DNA of 64,000 nt from Janthinobacterium lividum PAMC 25724 (lineage in GTDB: Bacteria; Pseudomonadota; Gammaproteobacteria; Burkholderiales; Burkholderiaceae_D): contig AHHB01000042.1 of the NCBI GenBank assembly GCA_000242815.2, positions 124,001 to 188,000 on the forward strand, given 5' to 3'. A program made the translations under genes and the position numbers. Shown here piece by piece: positions 52,948 to 61,943 of the stretch. The notes below the pieces were generated by a model that worked only from the letters and a program-made list of their open reading frames with translations, had not been told where the DNA came from and ran no database searches. How positions within the stretch are numbered: the stretch's first letter is position 1; each line of letters opens with the position of its first letter.

Positions 52948-52995
52948 TCAGCTCAATGAATTTAACCGCAACAACCTAACACCGAAACAAGCGCC

Positions 52996-55350
52996 ATGTC
53001 CACACAAACCAATTTATTTGACGATACCAAGCCAGAGCCGACCCTGCCGGATGAACCGGTATTCGACGGCGAAGCGCTGACTCTCTCTACCTTCGCCGAG
53101 CGCGCCTATCTCGATTACGCCATCTCGGTGGTCAAGGGCCGCGCCCTGCCCGACGTGTGCGACGGCCAGAAACCGGTGCAGCGCCGCATCCTGTATGCGA
53201 TGAATGAGCTGGGCTTGAATTCCACGGCCAAACCGCGCAAATCGGCGGCCGTGGTCGGCGACGTGCTCGGTAAATTGCATCCGCACGGCGACCAGTCCGT
53301 ATATGACGCGCTGGTGCGCATGGCGCAGGATTTCTCGCTGCGCTACCCGCTGATTGATGGCCAAGGCAACTTCGGCTCGCGCGATGGCGATGGCGCGGCG
53401 GCGATGCGCTACACGGAAGCGCGTTTGACGCCGATCGCCAAACTGCTGATGGATGAAATCGGCATGGGCACGGTGGACTTCCAGCCCAACTACGACGGCT
53501 CGACGGAAGAACCGAAGCTGCTGCCAGCGCGCCTGCCGATGGTGCTGCTGAACGGCGCCTCCGGCATCGCCGTAGGCCTGGCCACGGAAATCCCGTCGCA
53601 CAACCTGGCGGAAGTGGCGAAAGCGGCCGTCGCCATGATCCGCGATCCGAAGATGACGCACGCCGAGCTGATGGCCATCATTCCCGGCCCCGACTTCCCC
53701 GGCGGCGGCCAAATCATCACGCCGCCCTCGCAGATCGCCGACATGTATGCGAGCGGGCGTGGCAGCATGAAAGTACGCGCGCGCTGGAAGATCGAAGAGT
53801 TGGCGCGCGGCCAGTGGCAAGCCGTCGTGACGGAACTGCCGCCCGGTACTTCGTCGCAAAAGGTGCTCGAAGAAATCGAAGAACTGACCAATCCAAAGAT
53901 CAAGCTGGGCAAGAAGGCGCTGTCGCCGGACCAGGTGGCCCTGAAGGCGCTGATCCTCAATTCGCTCGACACCATCCGCGACGAATCGGGCCGCGCCGCC
54001 CCCGTGCGCCTGGTGTTCGAGCCGAAGTCGAAGAACCAGGACCAGACAGAATTCATGCTGATGCTGCTGGCACACACCTCGCTGGAATCGTCGACTTCGA
54101 TCAACCTGGTGATGATAGGCGGCGATGGCCGTCCGCGCCAGAAAGGCCTGGGCGACATCCTGCGCGAGTGGATCGATTTCCGCTTCGAAACCGTCACGCG
54201 CCGCACCGGCTACAAACTGGGCAAGGTCAAGGACCGCATCCATATCCTGGAAGGACGCGAAGCGATCCTGCTCAATATCGACAAGGTGATCCAGATCATC
54301 CGCAATTCGGATGAACCGAAAGCAGCCCTGATCGACGCCTTCAAACTGTCCGAGCGCCAGGCCGACGACATCCTGGAAATCCGCTTGCGCCAACTGGCGC
54401 GCCTGGAAACGATCAAAATTCAGCAAGAGCTAGCCGAACTGCGCAAGGAAGAAAAATCCTTGCAAGACCTGCTCGACAACCCGGGCTCGATGAAACGCGC
54501 CGTCATCCGCGAAATCGAAGCGGACGCCAAACAGTTCGGCGACGCGCGCCGTACCCTGATCGAGGAAGCGCAAAAAGCAGTAGCGGAACAAAAAGTAGTC
54601 GATGAACCGGTCACCGTCATCATTTCGGAAAAAGGCTGGGTGCGCGCACGCACCGGCATCGGCCACGATGCGGCGCAGTTCACCTTCAAGGCGGGCGACA
54701 CACTGCATGGCGCCTTCGAATGCCGCACGGTCGACACCTTGCTGGGCTTTGGCAACAACGGCAAGATTTACTCGGTTCCCGTCTCGGCGCTACCCAACGC
54801 GCGCGGCGATGGTGTGCCGATCACGACCCTGTGCGACCTGAGCGGCGGCACGCCGGGCAATGCCGTGCGCATCCTGCATTACTTTGCGGGCAATGGCGCC
54901 ACTAATTTGCTGCTGGCCTCGAGCGCCGGCTACGGCTTCATCGCCAAGGCAGGCGACATGAGCAGCCGCCTGAAAACCGGCAAGGCCTTCATCACCCTCG
55001 ATGAGGGTGACCTGCCATTGGCGCCGAAAGTCATCGCTGAAGCGGCCAGCGCCCTGGCCTGTCTGACGGAAGGCGCGCGCCTGCTGGTGTTCGGCCTCGA
55101 TGAAATGAAAATCCTGACCAAGGGCGGCACCGGCGTCAAGCTGATCGACCTGGACGCCAAGGACAAACTGCTGGCCGTGCAGCCTATCACCCAGCGCGGC
55201 GTGGTAGTGTCGGGCATCGGCCGGGCATCGAAACCGCAGGATGCGTCGCTCGGTGCGACCGCCCTGGCCGAGCATTTCGGCAAGCGCGCAAAGAAGGGCA
55301 AGTCGCTGGCGGCCAAGCTGAAACCGGTCTCGATGGCAGCCATCGGCTAA
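52996..55350 (+). CDS. parC: DNA topoisomerase IV subunit A
   Basis: 784 residues. Winged-helix/tower part with [35 protein letters not shown] (the QRDR helix), catalytic Tyr139 in [13 protein letters not shown], and [12 protein letters not shown]. The C-terminal domain has the GyrA-like blades ([19 protein letters not shown] ... [13 protein letters not shown]). The residue aligned to E. coli Ser80 is Gln100. ParC with ParE decatenates daughter chromosomes. Separated from parE by the truncated genes. Confidence 0.96.
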   Translation: MSTQTNLFDDTKPEPTLPDEPVFDGEALTLSTFAERAYLDYAISVVKGRALPDVCDGQKPVQRRILYAMNELGLNSTAKPRKSAAVVGDVLGKLHPHGDQSVYDALVRMAQDFSLRYPLIDGQGNFGSRDGDGAAAMRYTEARLTPIAKLLMDEIGMGTVDFQPNYDGSTEEPKLLPARLPMVLLNGASGIAVGLATEIPSHNLAEVAKAAVAMIRDPKMTHAELMAIIPGPDFPGGGQIITPPSQIADMYASGRGSMKVRARWKIEELARGQWQAVVTELPPGTSSQKVLEEIEELTNPKIKLGKKALSPDQVALKALILNSLDTIRDESGRAAPVRLVFEPKSKNQDQTEFMLMLLAHTSLESSTSINLVMIGGDGRPRQKGLGDILREWIDFRFETVTRRTGYKLGKVKDRIHILEGREAILLNIDKVIQIIRNSDEPKAALIDAFKLSERQADDILEIRLRQLARLETIKIQQELAELRKEEKSLQDLLDNPGSMKRAVIREIEADAKQFGDARRTLIEEAQKAVAEQKVVDEPVTVIISEKGWVRARTGIGHDAAQFTFKAGDTLHGAFECRTVDTLLGFGNNGKIYSVPVSALPNARGDGVPITTLCDLSGGTPGNAVRILHYFAGNGATNLLLASSAGYGFIAKAGDMSSRLKTGKAFITLDEGDLPLAPKVIAEAASALACLTEGARLLVFGLDEMKILTKGGTGVKLIDLDAKDKLLAVQPITQRGVVVSGIGRASKPQDASLGATALAEHFGKRAKKGKSLAAKLKPVSMAAIG

Positions 55351-55369
55351 GCCTCACCCGCTCAATCGA

Positions 55370-55391
55370 AAAGACAGGTTCGCCTGTCTTT
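55370..55391 (+). terminator. Hairpin terminator of parC
   Basis: A 9-bp stem AAAGACAGG / CCTGTCTTT with loop TTCG, 19 bases after the stop. A short T-stretch is part of the stem. Confidence 0.8.
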
Positions 55392-55511
55392 CGTCCATCG
55401 GCGCGTAGCGGCAACAGGTAAAAGTAATTTGCAGATAGTTTTATGGATATTTTATAGACGCTGCCGCACTTTCGTTATCCCTGCAGGCATGAACAATACA
55501 GGCGAGCTGCC

Positions 55512-55693
55512 ATGCAGCGCTTGATCCCGGCCGAGCGGCTGGTAGCGAGTATGGCGGCCCGAGGCTTGCCGCATAAAGCATCGCCAGGGAACTGGACAAG
55601 TCGCCGGCCAACGGATGCAAGCGCTTGCATGCGATTGACCAGAAACTCGGCGTGGGCAAGCGCAGCGCGCTCGCGTACACGCTGCGCGCCTAA
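55512..55693 (+). pseudogene. Remnant of a LuxR-type helix-turn-helix domain
   Basis: From 55512, ERLVASMAARGLPHKA matches the first helices of a LuxR/FixJ HTH (E-R-x-V-L-x-x-M-A-x-G-x-x-N/H-K-x-I-A). After a one-base shift, IARELDKSPANGCKRLHAID and QKLGVGKRSALAYTLRA give the recognition helix and C-terminal helix. The receiver domain expected upstream is missing. In this piece the usual TV-K/R-x-H core is altered (PANGCKRLHAI). It is a decayed end of a response-regulator-like gene. Confidence 0.7.
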
Positions 55694-55695
55694 GC

Positions 55696-56043
55696 TTAAC
55701 GCCGCGACAGACGCAGCACCTCAGGCGTTGCTTCGACGATGTCGATCACGTCCTGTGTCCCGACGCCATCGCCCAAGATATAACGCCCCATGCCCAGGGG
55801 CTGCAGCCGGGTAGCCGGACCGGCGCGGGGGCGGTCATCGGGGCCGGGCGACATGCTGGTCATGCTCGCCTCCCCGCCTGCCATGGCCCCGGTTGCACCG
55901 CCGAATTCCAGCACCTTGCGTCCCTTGCGGCTGGGAGGAAAGACGAACGTCGCCGAGGGCCGGTACACCTCGATACCGTCTGCATCCTCCTCGAAGGAAT
56001 GCGTCCAGCTACCGCTGGGCGAAGCCATCGTCATGCCGTGCAT
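55696..56043 (-). CDS. Hypothetical protein, 115 residues, downstream of the metalloprotease
   Basis: Gly/Pro/Ser-rich protein with segments SFEEDADGIEVYRPSATFVFPPSRKGRKVLEFGG and MGRYILGDGVGTQDVIDIVEATPEVLRLSRR. No signal peptide or membrane helix. Start at 56043 with GGGGG before it; ATG at 56034 or 56028 are alternatives. It follows the metalloprotease stop after 25 bases and is likely co-transcribed. A role as partner or modulator of the protease is only a suggestion. Confidence 0.6.
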   Translation of the reverse strand: MHGMTMASPSGSWTHSFEEDADGIEVYRPSATFVFPPSRKGRKVLEFGGATGAMAGGEASMTSMSPGPDDRPRAGPATRLQPLGMGRYILGDGVGTQDVIDIVEATPEVLRLSRR

Positions 56044-56068
56044 GGTGCCCCCTGTTTAAATAATCGCA

Positions 56069-58437
56069 TCAAAAGCACGATACTACGCCGCCCAGGCTTT
56101 CGTAGCCGCTCACGGAGGGCGACCAGGTCGTACCATGCCATGCCTTGTGCAACAGGGCGCCATTCGTGCCTGTGACAAACACGTCGAGCCGATTTGCGCC
56201 CCAGGCCGTGGCGCGCGGCCGCGAGGTGCACACGCCGCCCAGGTTTTCAAAACCCGTCAAGGATGGTGTCCAGGCAGAGCCATTCCAAGCCTTGTGGTAC
56301 AGGGCGCTATCGGTGCCGATGACAAACAGGTCGAGCCGGTTGGCCGCCCACGATACGGCTTCCACCTCGCCCACGCAGATGCCGCCCAGACGCTCATAGC
56401 CGTCGATGGAAGGTCCCCATTTCGCGCCGTCCCACCATTTATGGTACAGCGCGCCATCGGTGCCCGTGACAAACACGTCGAGCCGGTTCGATCCCCACGC
56501 CACCGCCTTCGGCGACGAGGTGCAGACGCCCCCCAGGCGCTCATAGCCCGTCAGCGATGGTCCCCAAGACGTGCCGTTCCACCACTTGTGGTACAGCGCA
56601 TGGTCGGAACCGATGAGGAAAACGTCGAGGCGATTCGGTCCCCAGGCAACCGCTTCCGGCTGTCCCAGGCAGATGCCGCCCATGGCTTCGTAGCCCGTCA
56701 AAGATGGTCCCCAGGCGGCGCCATTCCACCACTTGTGATACAGGCCGCGGTCCGTACCGACGACAAACACGTCGAGGCGGTTCGGCCCCCAGGCGACGAC
56801 ACGCGGGTCGCCCACGCACACGCCGCCCATGGCTTCATAGCCTGTCAGAGACGGTGCCCAGGCAGTGCCATTCCACCACTTGTGGAACAGGCCGCTGTCA
56901 GTGCCCGTGACAAACACATCGAGCCGGTTCGGCGCCCACGATACCACTGCGGCGCACTGGTACAGATGCCGCCCTGCCCTTCGTAATCAGTCAGCGGTGG
57001 CACCCAGGCCGTGCCATTCCAGGCCTTGTGGCACAGTGCACGGTCCGTGCCCAGCACGAAGACGTCGAGGCGGTTCGCCCCCCAGGCCACGACAGGGGAG
57101 GAACTCTGGCGCGGCAGCGCGCCAGTGCCGCCCGTCCCACTGCCGATGCTGGCACGCGGACCGTCGAGACAAGCCCGCATGCGCGCCACCTGGCCCGCCG
57201 TGAACATCAACATGGCCGTATCGTCGACATAATCCATGTAATTCATGAACATGTCGCCATTTGGTCCATTGCTACAAGAAACATGCGGGAACGAAGGCTG
57301 GCCGGTGTTCGGCCCGCCCTGGTTAGGCGTGTCGGCCACATTGTCCGTGCCCGAGCACCCCGTGCCGTCATCACCCCAGATATGGTTCAGGTTCAGCCAG
57401 TGTCCAATTTCATGCGTGGCCGTGCGTCCCAGGTGGAACGGTGGCGCTGCCGTACCGGTCGTGCCGAAAGCCGATTGCAGTATCACCACGCCGTCGGTGG
57501 CGGCCGGGCCACCGGGGAACTGCGCGTAGCCCAGCAAGCCGCCGCCCAGCTGGCACACCCAGATATTGAGGTAGGTATCGGCCGGCCAGGCATCCATGCC
57601 GCCCGCCGCCTGCGATTTGACGCCATCGTCCGCGCCAAACGATGGCAGCGTCGTCTGGCGCCGCTCGATGCCGCTGGTAGCTGCGCCCTGCGGATCGGTC
57701 GTGGCCAGCGCAAACTCCACGCGCGCGTCGGACGCCAGCGGCAGGAATGGCGCCGGCGTACCGTTGACATCCGGGTTGACGCGCCGGAAGTCACGATTGA
57801 GCGCGTCGATCTGGCTGACGATCTGCGCATCCGAAATATTCTGCGCTGCGGTATGCCACACCACGTGCACGACTACCGGTATCTGCGTCACGCCGGCACG
57901 ACCGGCAATGCTGCTGTCGCCCGCATAGAGTCCGGCCTGATTTTCAATGTCGGCGCGGACATGCGCATAGGACGGATCTTCGCTCAGCAGGCGCCGGTGC
58001 ACATCCATGGTGGCGCAGGTACGCACTTGCGGCGTGCCGCCGCCCTCGCCCTGTTCACCTCCCCCACCTCGACCACCTCCCCCGCCTCCCATGCCTTCCA
58101 TGCCTTCCATGCCACCTGCACCGCCCGCGCCATCGCCGCCGCCCCCCATGCCGCCGCCATCGCTCACGTGCATGCAACTGGCGCCGGCCATGCCCTGTGA
58201 TACCTGCTGCCTGCCGCCGCCGGGCATGCTGGCGTCGGTGGCCGTGGCGCCAGCATGGACAACGGCCTGGTCCGCATACGAGACGCCAAGGCGCGGTCCC
58301 GGCATGACATCGTCGCCGGCCGCATCAGCGTCGGCCTGAATATCACCTTCGACCGGCATGGCCTGCATGAGAGGCGCGGCGGAGCTGCCGACAGCCATGC
58401 CGGGAGCTGGTAAATTTTTCGTTTTAGCGGTACTCAT
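56069..58437 (-). CDS. M43-type metalloprotease fused to seven-repeat propeller lectin domain, apparent 1-base frameshift
   Basis: Restored length about 789 residues. N-terminal ~140 residues are low complexity (Met/Gly/Ala, with [12 protein letters not shown] runs) and lack a classical signal peptide. A pappalysin-like (M43) catalytic domain follows: [16 protein letters not shown], zinc motif [15 protein letters not shown], the [13 protein letters not shown] segment and Met-turn [10 protein letters not shown]. The C-terminal part is seven tandem repeats of about 48 residues with the core WGxNRLDVFVxGTDxxLYHK, then WNGxxWGPSLxGYExLGG, as in PLL-type fucose/O-methyl-sugar-binding propellers. 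The first repeat and the other six lie in two frames; one base seems missing near 56945 ([14 protein letters not shown]). Confidence 0.85.
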
Positions 58438-58542
58438 GATGTCCCCCTTCGTCTATTTGCCAGTTCACTATGGCACGGCAAAAGGACGAGCATTTGCGCC
58501 AGATCAAGGCTGGCAAGCCACGCCAGAGAAAAAACGAGGACG

Positions 58543-58569
58543 AAAAAAAAGACAGCCGAAGCTGTCTTT
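58543..58569 (-). terminator. Terminator of the secreted Lys/Ala-rich protein gene
   Basis: A 9-bp stem AAAGACAGC / GCTGTCTTT, loop CGAA, with an eight-T run on the minus strand (A-run 58543-58550), 34 bases after the stop at 58603. Confidence 0.9.
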
Positions 58570-58602
58570 GCGGTTTGCGGGACGTCACCCGCAAACAGGG
58601 AA

Positions 58603-59079
58603 TTACTTGGCCGCGGCGGCCTTGACTTCAGCGTCGGCCTTGGCTTTGGCTTCTGCCGTCTTGGTGGCGGCGAGGGCCTTGTCGGCGTTCGCTTCGACTT
58701 TTTCCTTGGCGACCTTGACGTCGGCTTTCACGGCAGTCTTGGTGGCTTTCGCATCAGCCTTGGCGTCGGTTTTATCTGCCTTGGCTTCCATTTTCAGTTT
58801 ATCTTCCACATCGGCATTGACGACTTTATCGTGGGCCTTGGCCTTGGTTTTATTCGCCTTATGATGGGCTTCAGCTTTCTTTTCGTCGGCTTTCATTTCG
58901 GCCTTGGCGACGTTGGCGTCAGCCTTGGCGTCGACTTTAGCTTGCGCAGCGGCAGCCTTGTTGACGTCTTTTTGTGCGCCAGCCTGGGCTTTCACGACGG
59001 CTTCCGTAGCCGGTGCGGTTTGAGCGAAGGCTGCGGTAGCAAACAGGGTGGCGATCAGGGCGGCGAGTAATTTGTTCAT
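58603..59079 (-). CDS. Secreted Ala/Lys-rich helical repeat protein
   Basis: 158 residues. Signal peptide MNKLLAALIATLFATAAFAQ. The mature protein is composed of AKADAKA / KADVKVAKEK units predicted to form long helices, with few other residue types and no Cys. It resembles secreted or periplasmic Lys/Ala-rich proteins of unknown role. ATG at 59079 follows GAAAGGTCTC; the open frame further upstream adds five residues before the signal peptide and is less likely. Confidence 0.8.
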   Translation of the reverse strand: MNKLLAALIATLFATAAFAQTAPATEAVVKAQAGAQKDVNKAAAAQAKVDAKADANVAKAEMKADEKKAEAHHKANKTKAKAHDKVVNADVEDKLKMEAKADKTDAKADAKATKTAVKADVKVAKEKVEANADKALAATKTAEAKAKADAEVKAAAAK

Positions 59080-59292
59080 GATGAGACCTTTCAATATGGA
59101 TTCGAGTTATTTTTACTAAAGGCGGGCAAGATGTACCAAATTTGCCAGGCATCGGGCTGTTGCTGTCAGCACCCCGATGGCATGACTTCATCCTAAAGAA
59201 AAAACTAAAACCAGACTGTACGCTATCGCACTCAATACGAAATAGGTGCAATTCGGAAAATTCCCATGGGGTGCGATGGCATCGTCAGATCC

Positions 59293-60522
59293 TCATGCGC
59301 TGACGGCCAATATCGCATGGCGGGCGGCCACCCATTCCTCGTTAGCCGGTTCCACGCCCACCACGATGCGGCTGGCATCGGTGGAAATACGGCTGGCGTT
59401 GCGCGCATTGGCCTGCGCCTCAAGCACGGGGCCGATGAAACCGAGTTCGGCACAGATGCGTTGGCGCAGTTCAGCGCTGTGTTCACCGATACCGGCCGTA
59501 AACACCAGCATATCGAGCCCACCCAATACGGCCGTCAGGGCGCCGATTTCGCGCACGATGCGACGGATATACAGCGCCAGCGCGGCGCGGATGCGCTCGC
59601 CCGTGGCATCCTGCCGGTCCTGCTGCGCCAGCAACACCGGCGGATCGGCCGACACGCCCGACACGCCCAGCAAGCCCGACTCGTGGTACAGCACATGCGC
59701 CACCTTTTCCAGCGACAGCTTCTCGATTTCCATCAGATAGATCACGGCACCCGGATCGAGCGAACCGCAGCGCGTGCCCATCATCAGGCCGTCGAGCGCG
59801 GAAAAGCCCATGGTCGTGGCCACGCTGTGTAAATTATCCATGGCGCACAGGCTGGCGCCGCTGCCCAGATGGGCAACGATGACCTTGCCGCGCGCGACGG
59901 GGCCGTAGCGCTGCTCCAGCACCAGCGACTGATATTCGTACGACAGGCCGTGGAAGCCATAGCGGCGCAAGCCCCGCTCCCACGCATCATAAGGCAGGGC
60001 CAGCATCTGCTCGACCTGCGGCACCGTGTGGTGGAAAGCGGTGTCGAAGCACGCCACCTGGACAATATCGGGATGCGATTCGAGCAACACCTCGATCGCC
60101 TCCAATGCAAAAGGCTGGTGCAGCGGCGCCAGCGGAACAAAACTTTTCAGGTCCGCCAGCACGCTCAAATCGATGCGCACAGGGGCGAAATACTTGCTGC
60201 CGCCATGCACCACGCGGTGCGCCACGGCGCGCAGCGGGCGTCCCGCCAGTTGCGCCACGACTTGCGCGCGGATGGTTTCGAGGGCCGCGTGGTGCGGCTG
60301 CTCTGCATCGAGCTGCAAGGCGACTGGGGGCAGGCCAGCGGCGCGGTAAGTGGCATTTTCGCGGCCGATACCTTCGACCTTGCCGCTCCATTGCGCCTGC
60401 TGCGGCAGTACACCGCCGGCTTGCTCGAACAGGGCGAACTTGATGCTCGATGAGCCGCAATTGAGCACCAGGATCAGGGGGCCATCGGTCTGTTCTTCTA
60501 CGTGCAGGACTGGCGCGTTCAT
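59293..60522 (-). CDS. ackA: Acetate kinase
   Basis: 409 residues. ASKHA fold: VLNCGSSSIKFALFEQ, HRVVHGGSKYFAPVRI, HQPFALEAIEVLL, FDTAFHHTVPQVEQMLALPYD (catalytic Asp), RRYGFHGLSYEYQS, HLGSGASLCAM and VFTAGIGEHSAELRQRI. Converts acetyl phosphate to acetate plus ATP. Last gene of the pta-ackA operon; overlaps the phosphotransacetylase by 4 bases (60519-60522). Confidence 0.95.
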   Translation of the reverse strand: MNAPVLHVEEQTDGPLILVLNCGSSSIKFALFEQAGGVLPQQAQWSGKVEGIGRENATYRAAGLPPVALQLDAEQPHHAALETIRAQVVAQLAGRPLRAVAHRVVHGGSKYFAPVRIDLSVLADLKSFVPLAPLHQPFALEAIEVLLESHPDIVQVACFDTAFHHTVPQVEQMLALPYDAWERGLRRYGFHGLSYEYQSLVLEQRYGPVARGKVIVAHLGSGASLCAMDNLHSVATTMGFSALDGLMMGTRCGSLDPGAVIYLMEIEKLSLEKVAHVLYHESGLLGVSGVSADPPVLLAQQDRQDATGERIRAALALYIRRIVREIGALTAVLGGLDMLVFTAGIGEHSAELRQRICAELGFIGPVLEAQANARNASRISTDASRIVVGVEPANEEWVAARHAILAVSA

Positions 60523-61934
60523 GGCGGCGTACTGCGGTAATGATTAGCCAGCATCACGGCGATGGCACACGAGGCGATACGGCTGGCGCGCGAGTCGGCG
60601 CGGCTGGTGAGTATCACGGGAACCTTCGCGCCCAGCACGATGCCGGCGCTGTCCGCGTCACCCATGTATTCAAGCTGCTTGGCCAGCATATTGCCGCTTT
60701 CCAGGTCGGGCACCAGCAAGATATCGGCGCGGCCCGCCACCTCCGAGACGATGCCCTTGACGGTGGCGGCGGCGATCGACACGGCATTGTCGAAGGCCAG
60801 CGGACCGTCGAGGATGGCCCCGGTGATCTGGCCACGATCAGCCATCTTGCACAGGGCGGCCGCGTCCAGGGTGGCCGGCATGTCCGCATTGACCGTTTCC
60901 ACGGCGGCCAGGATGGCCACGCGTGGTCTGGCCACGCCGATCACGTGCGCCAGGTCGATGGCGTTGCGCACGATGTCGGCCTTCATGGCCAGGTTCGGCG
61001 CGATATTGATGGCCGCGTCCGTGATGATGAAAGGACGCGGATACGCAGGCGTCTGCATCAGGAAGCAGTGGCTGATGCGGCGCTTGGTGCGCAGGCCGGC
61101 GCTGGCAGCGAGCACCGCCGACATCAATTCATCCGTGTGCAGGCTGCCCTTCATCAGCGCCTCCACTTCTCCCTTGCCCGCCAGTTCGGCACCGCGCGCC
61201 GCTGCCGCATGGCTATGTTCGACGTCCTCGATGGCGATGCCGGCCAGGCTCAGGCCAGCCTCCAGCGCTACCGCTTCCAGGCGCGCGCGCGGCGCCACCA
61301 GCACGGGCGTGATCAGGCCGGCCGCATAGGCGTCCAGCGCGCCCGACAAGCTCAATTCGTCGCAAGGATGGATCACGGCCACCTTGATCGGACCCAGCGT
61401 GCGCGCATGCTCGAGCAGGCGCCGCGTGCCGTCGCCGTTATGCAGGCGCACTTCCGGCAAAGTGGCGCGCACTCTTTCGATCTGCTCGGCGGGCGCGATC
61501 ACCTGCGCTTCGCCGTCGAGCACTACGGCACCATGCTGGTTGACGCAGCGGCAGGCCAGGGTCACGTGGCGGTTGCGCGGATCGAGCGTGGTGACGGTAA
61601 CGCTGATGGCCAGCGTATCGCCTACGCGCACGGGCTGCAGGAATCGCAGGGTCTGGCCCGTGTAGACCGTGCCGGCGCCGGGCAGGCGCGTGCCCAGCAC
61701 GGCAGAAATGAGGGCTGCGCCCCACATGCCGTGGGCAATGACGCCCTGATAGCGGCTGGAGGCGGCAAATTCAGCATCCAGATGCTGCGGGTTGTCATCG
61801 CCCGACATCACCGCGAACAGGGAGATATCGTCCATGCTCAGGGTGCGCGTGATGCTGGCAGTGTCGCCGATGGCGATCTGGTCGAAGGTGCGGTTACGCA
61901 CGATATGCAAATCATCGTCTGGGGGAGTAGTCAT
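60519..61934 (-). CDS. Bifunctional MaoC-like hydratase / phosphate acetyl-butyryltransferase
   Basis: 471 residues. The N-terminal ~150 residues are a MaoC-like hotdog domain (FDQIAIGDTASITRTLSMDDISLFAVMSGDDNPQHLDAEFA, AHGMWGAALISAVLGTRLPG), where the D-x-N-x-x-H pattern is the hydratase signature. The rest is a PTA_PTB domain (DELSLSGALDAYAAGLITPVLV, ISHCFLMQTPAYPRPFIITDAAINIAPNLA, AILDGPLAFDNAVS, DILLVPDLESGNMLAKQLEYM). It would transfer acyl groups from CoA to phosphate before AckA, linking to acyl-CoA and PHA metabolism. Confidence 0.92.
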   Translation of the reverse strand: MTTPPDDDLHIVRNRTFDQIAIGDTASITRTLSMDDISLFAVMSGDDNPQHLDAEFAASSRYQGVIAHGMWGAALISAVLGTRLPGAGTVYTGQTLRFLQPVRVGDTLAISVTVTTLDPRNRHVTLACRCVNQHGAVVLDGEAQVIAPAEQIERVRATLPEVRLHNGDGTRRLLEHARTLGPIKVAVIHPCDELSLSGALDAYAAGLITPVLVAPRARLEAVALEAGLSLAGIAIEDVEHSHAAAARGAELAGKGEVEALMKGSLHTDELMSAVLAASAGLRTKRRISHCFLMQTPAYPRPFIITDAAINIAPNLAMKADIVRNAIDLAHVIGVARPRVAILAAVETVNADMPATLDAAALCKMADRGQITGAILDGPLAFDNAVSIAAATVKGIVSEVAGRADILLVPDLESGNMLAKQLEYMGDADSAGIVLGAKVPVILTSRADSRASRIASCAIAVMLANHYRSTPP

Positions 61935-61943
61935 CTTGGTCTT

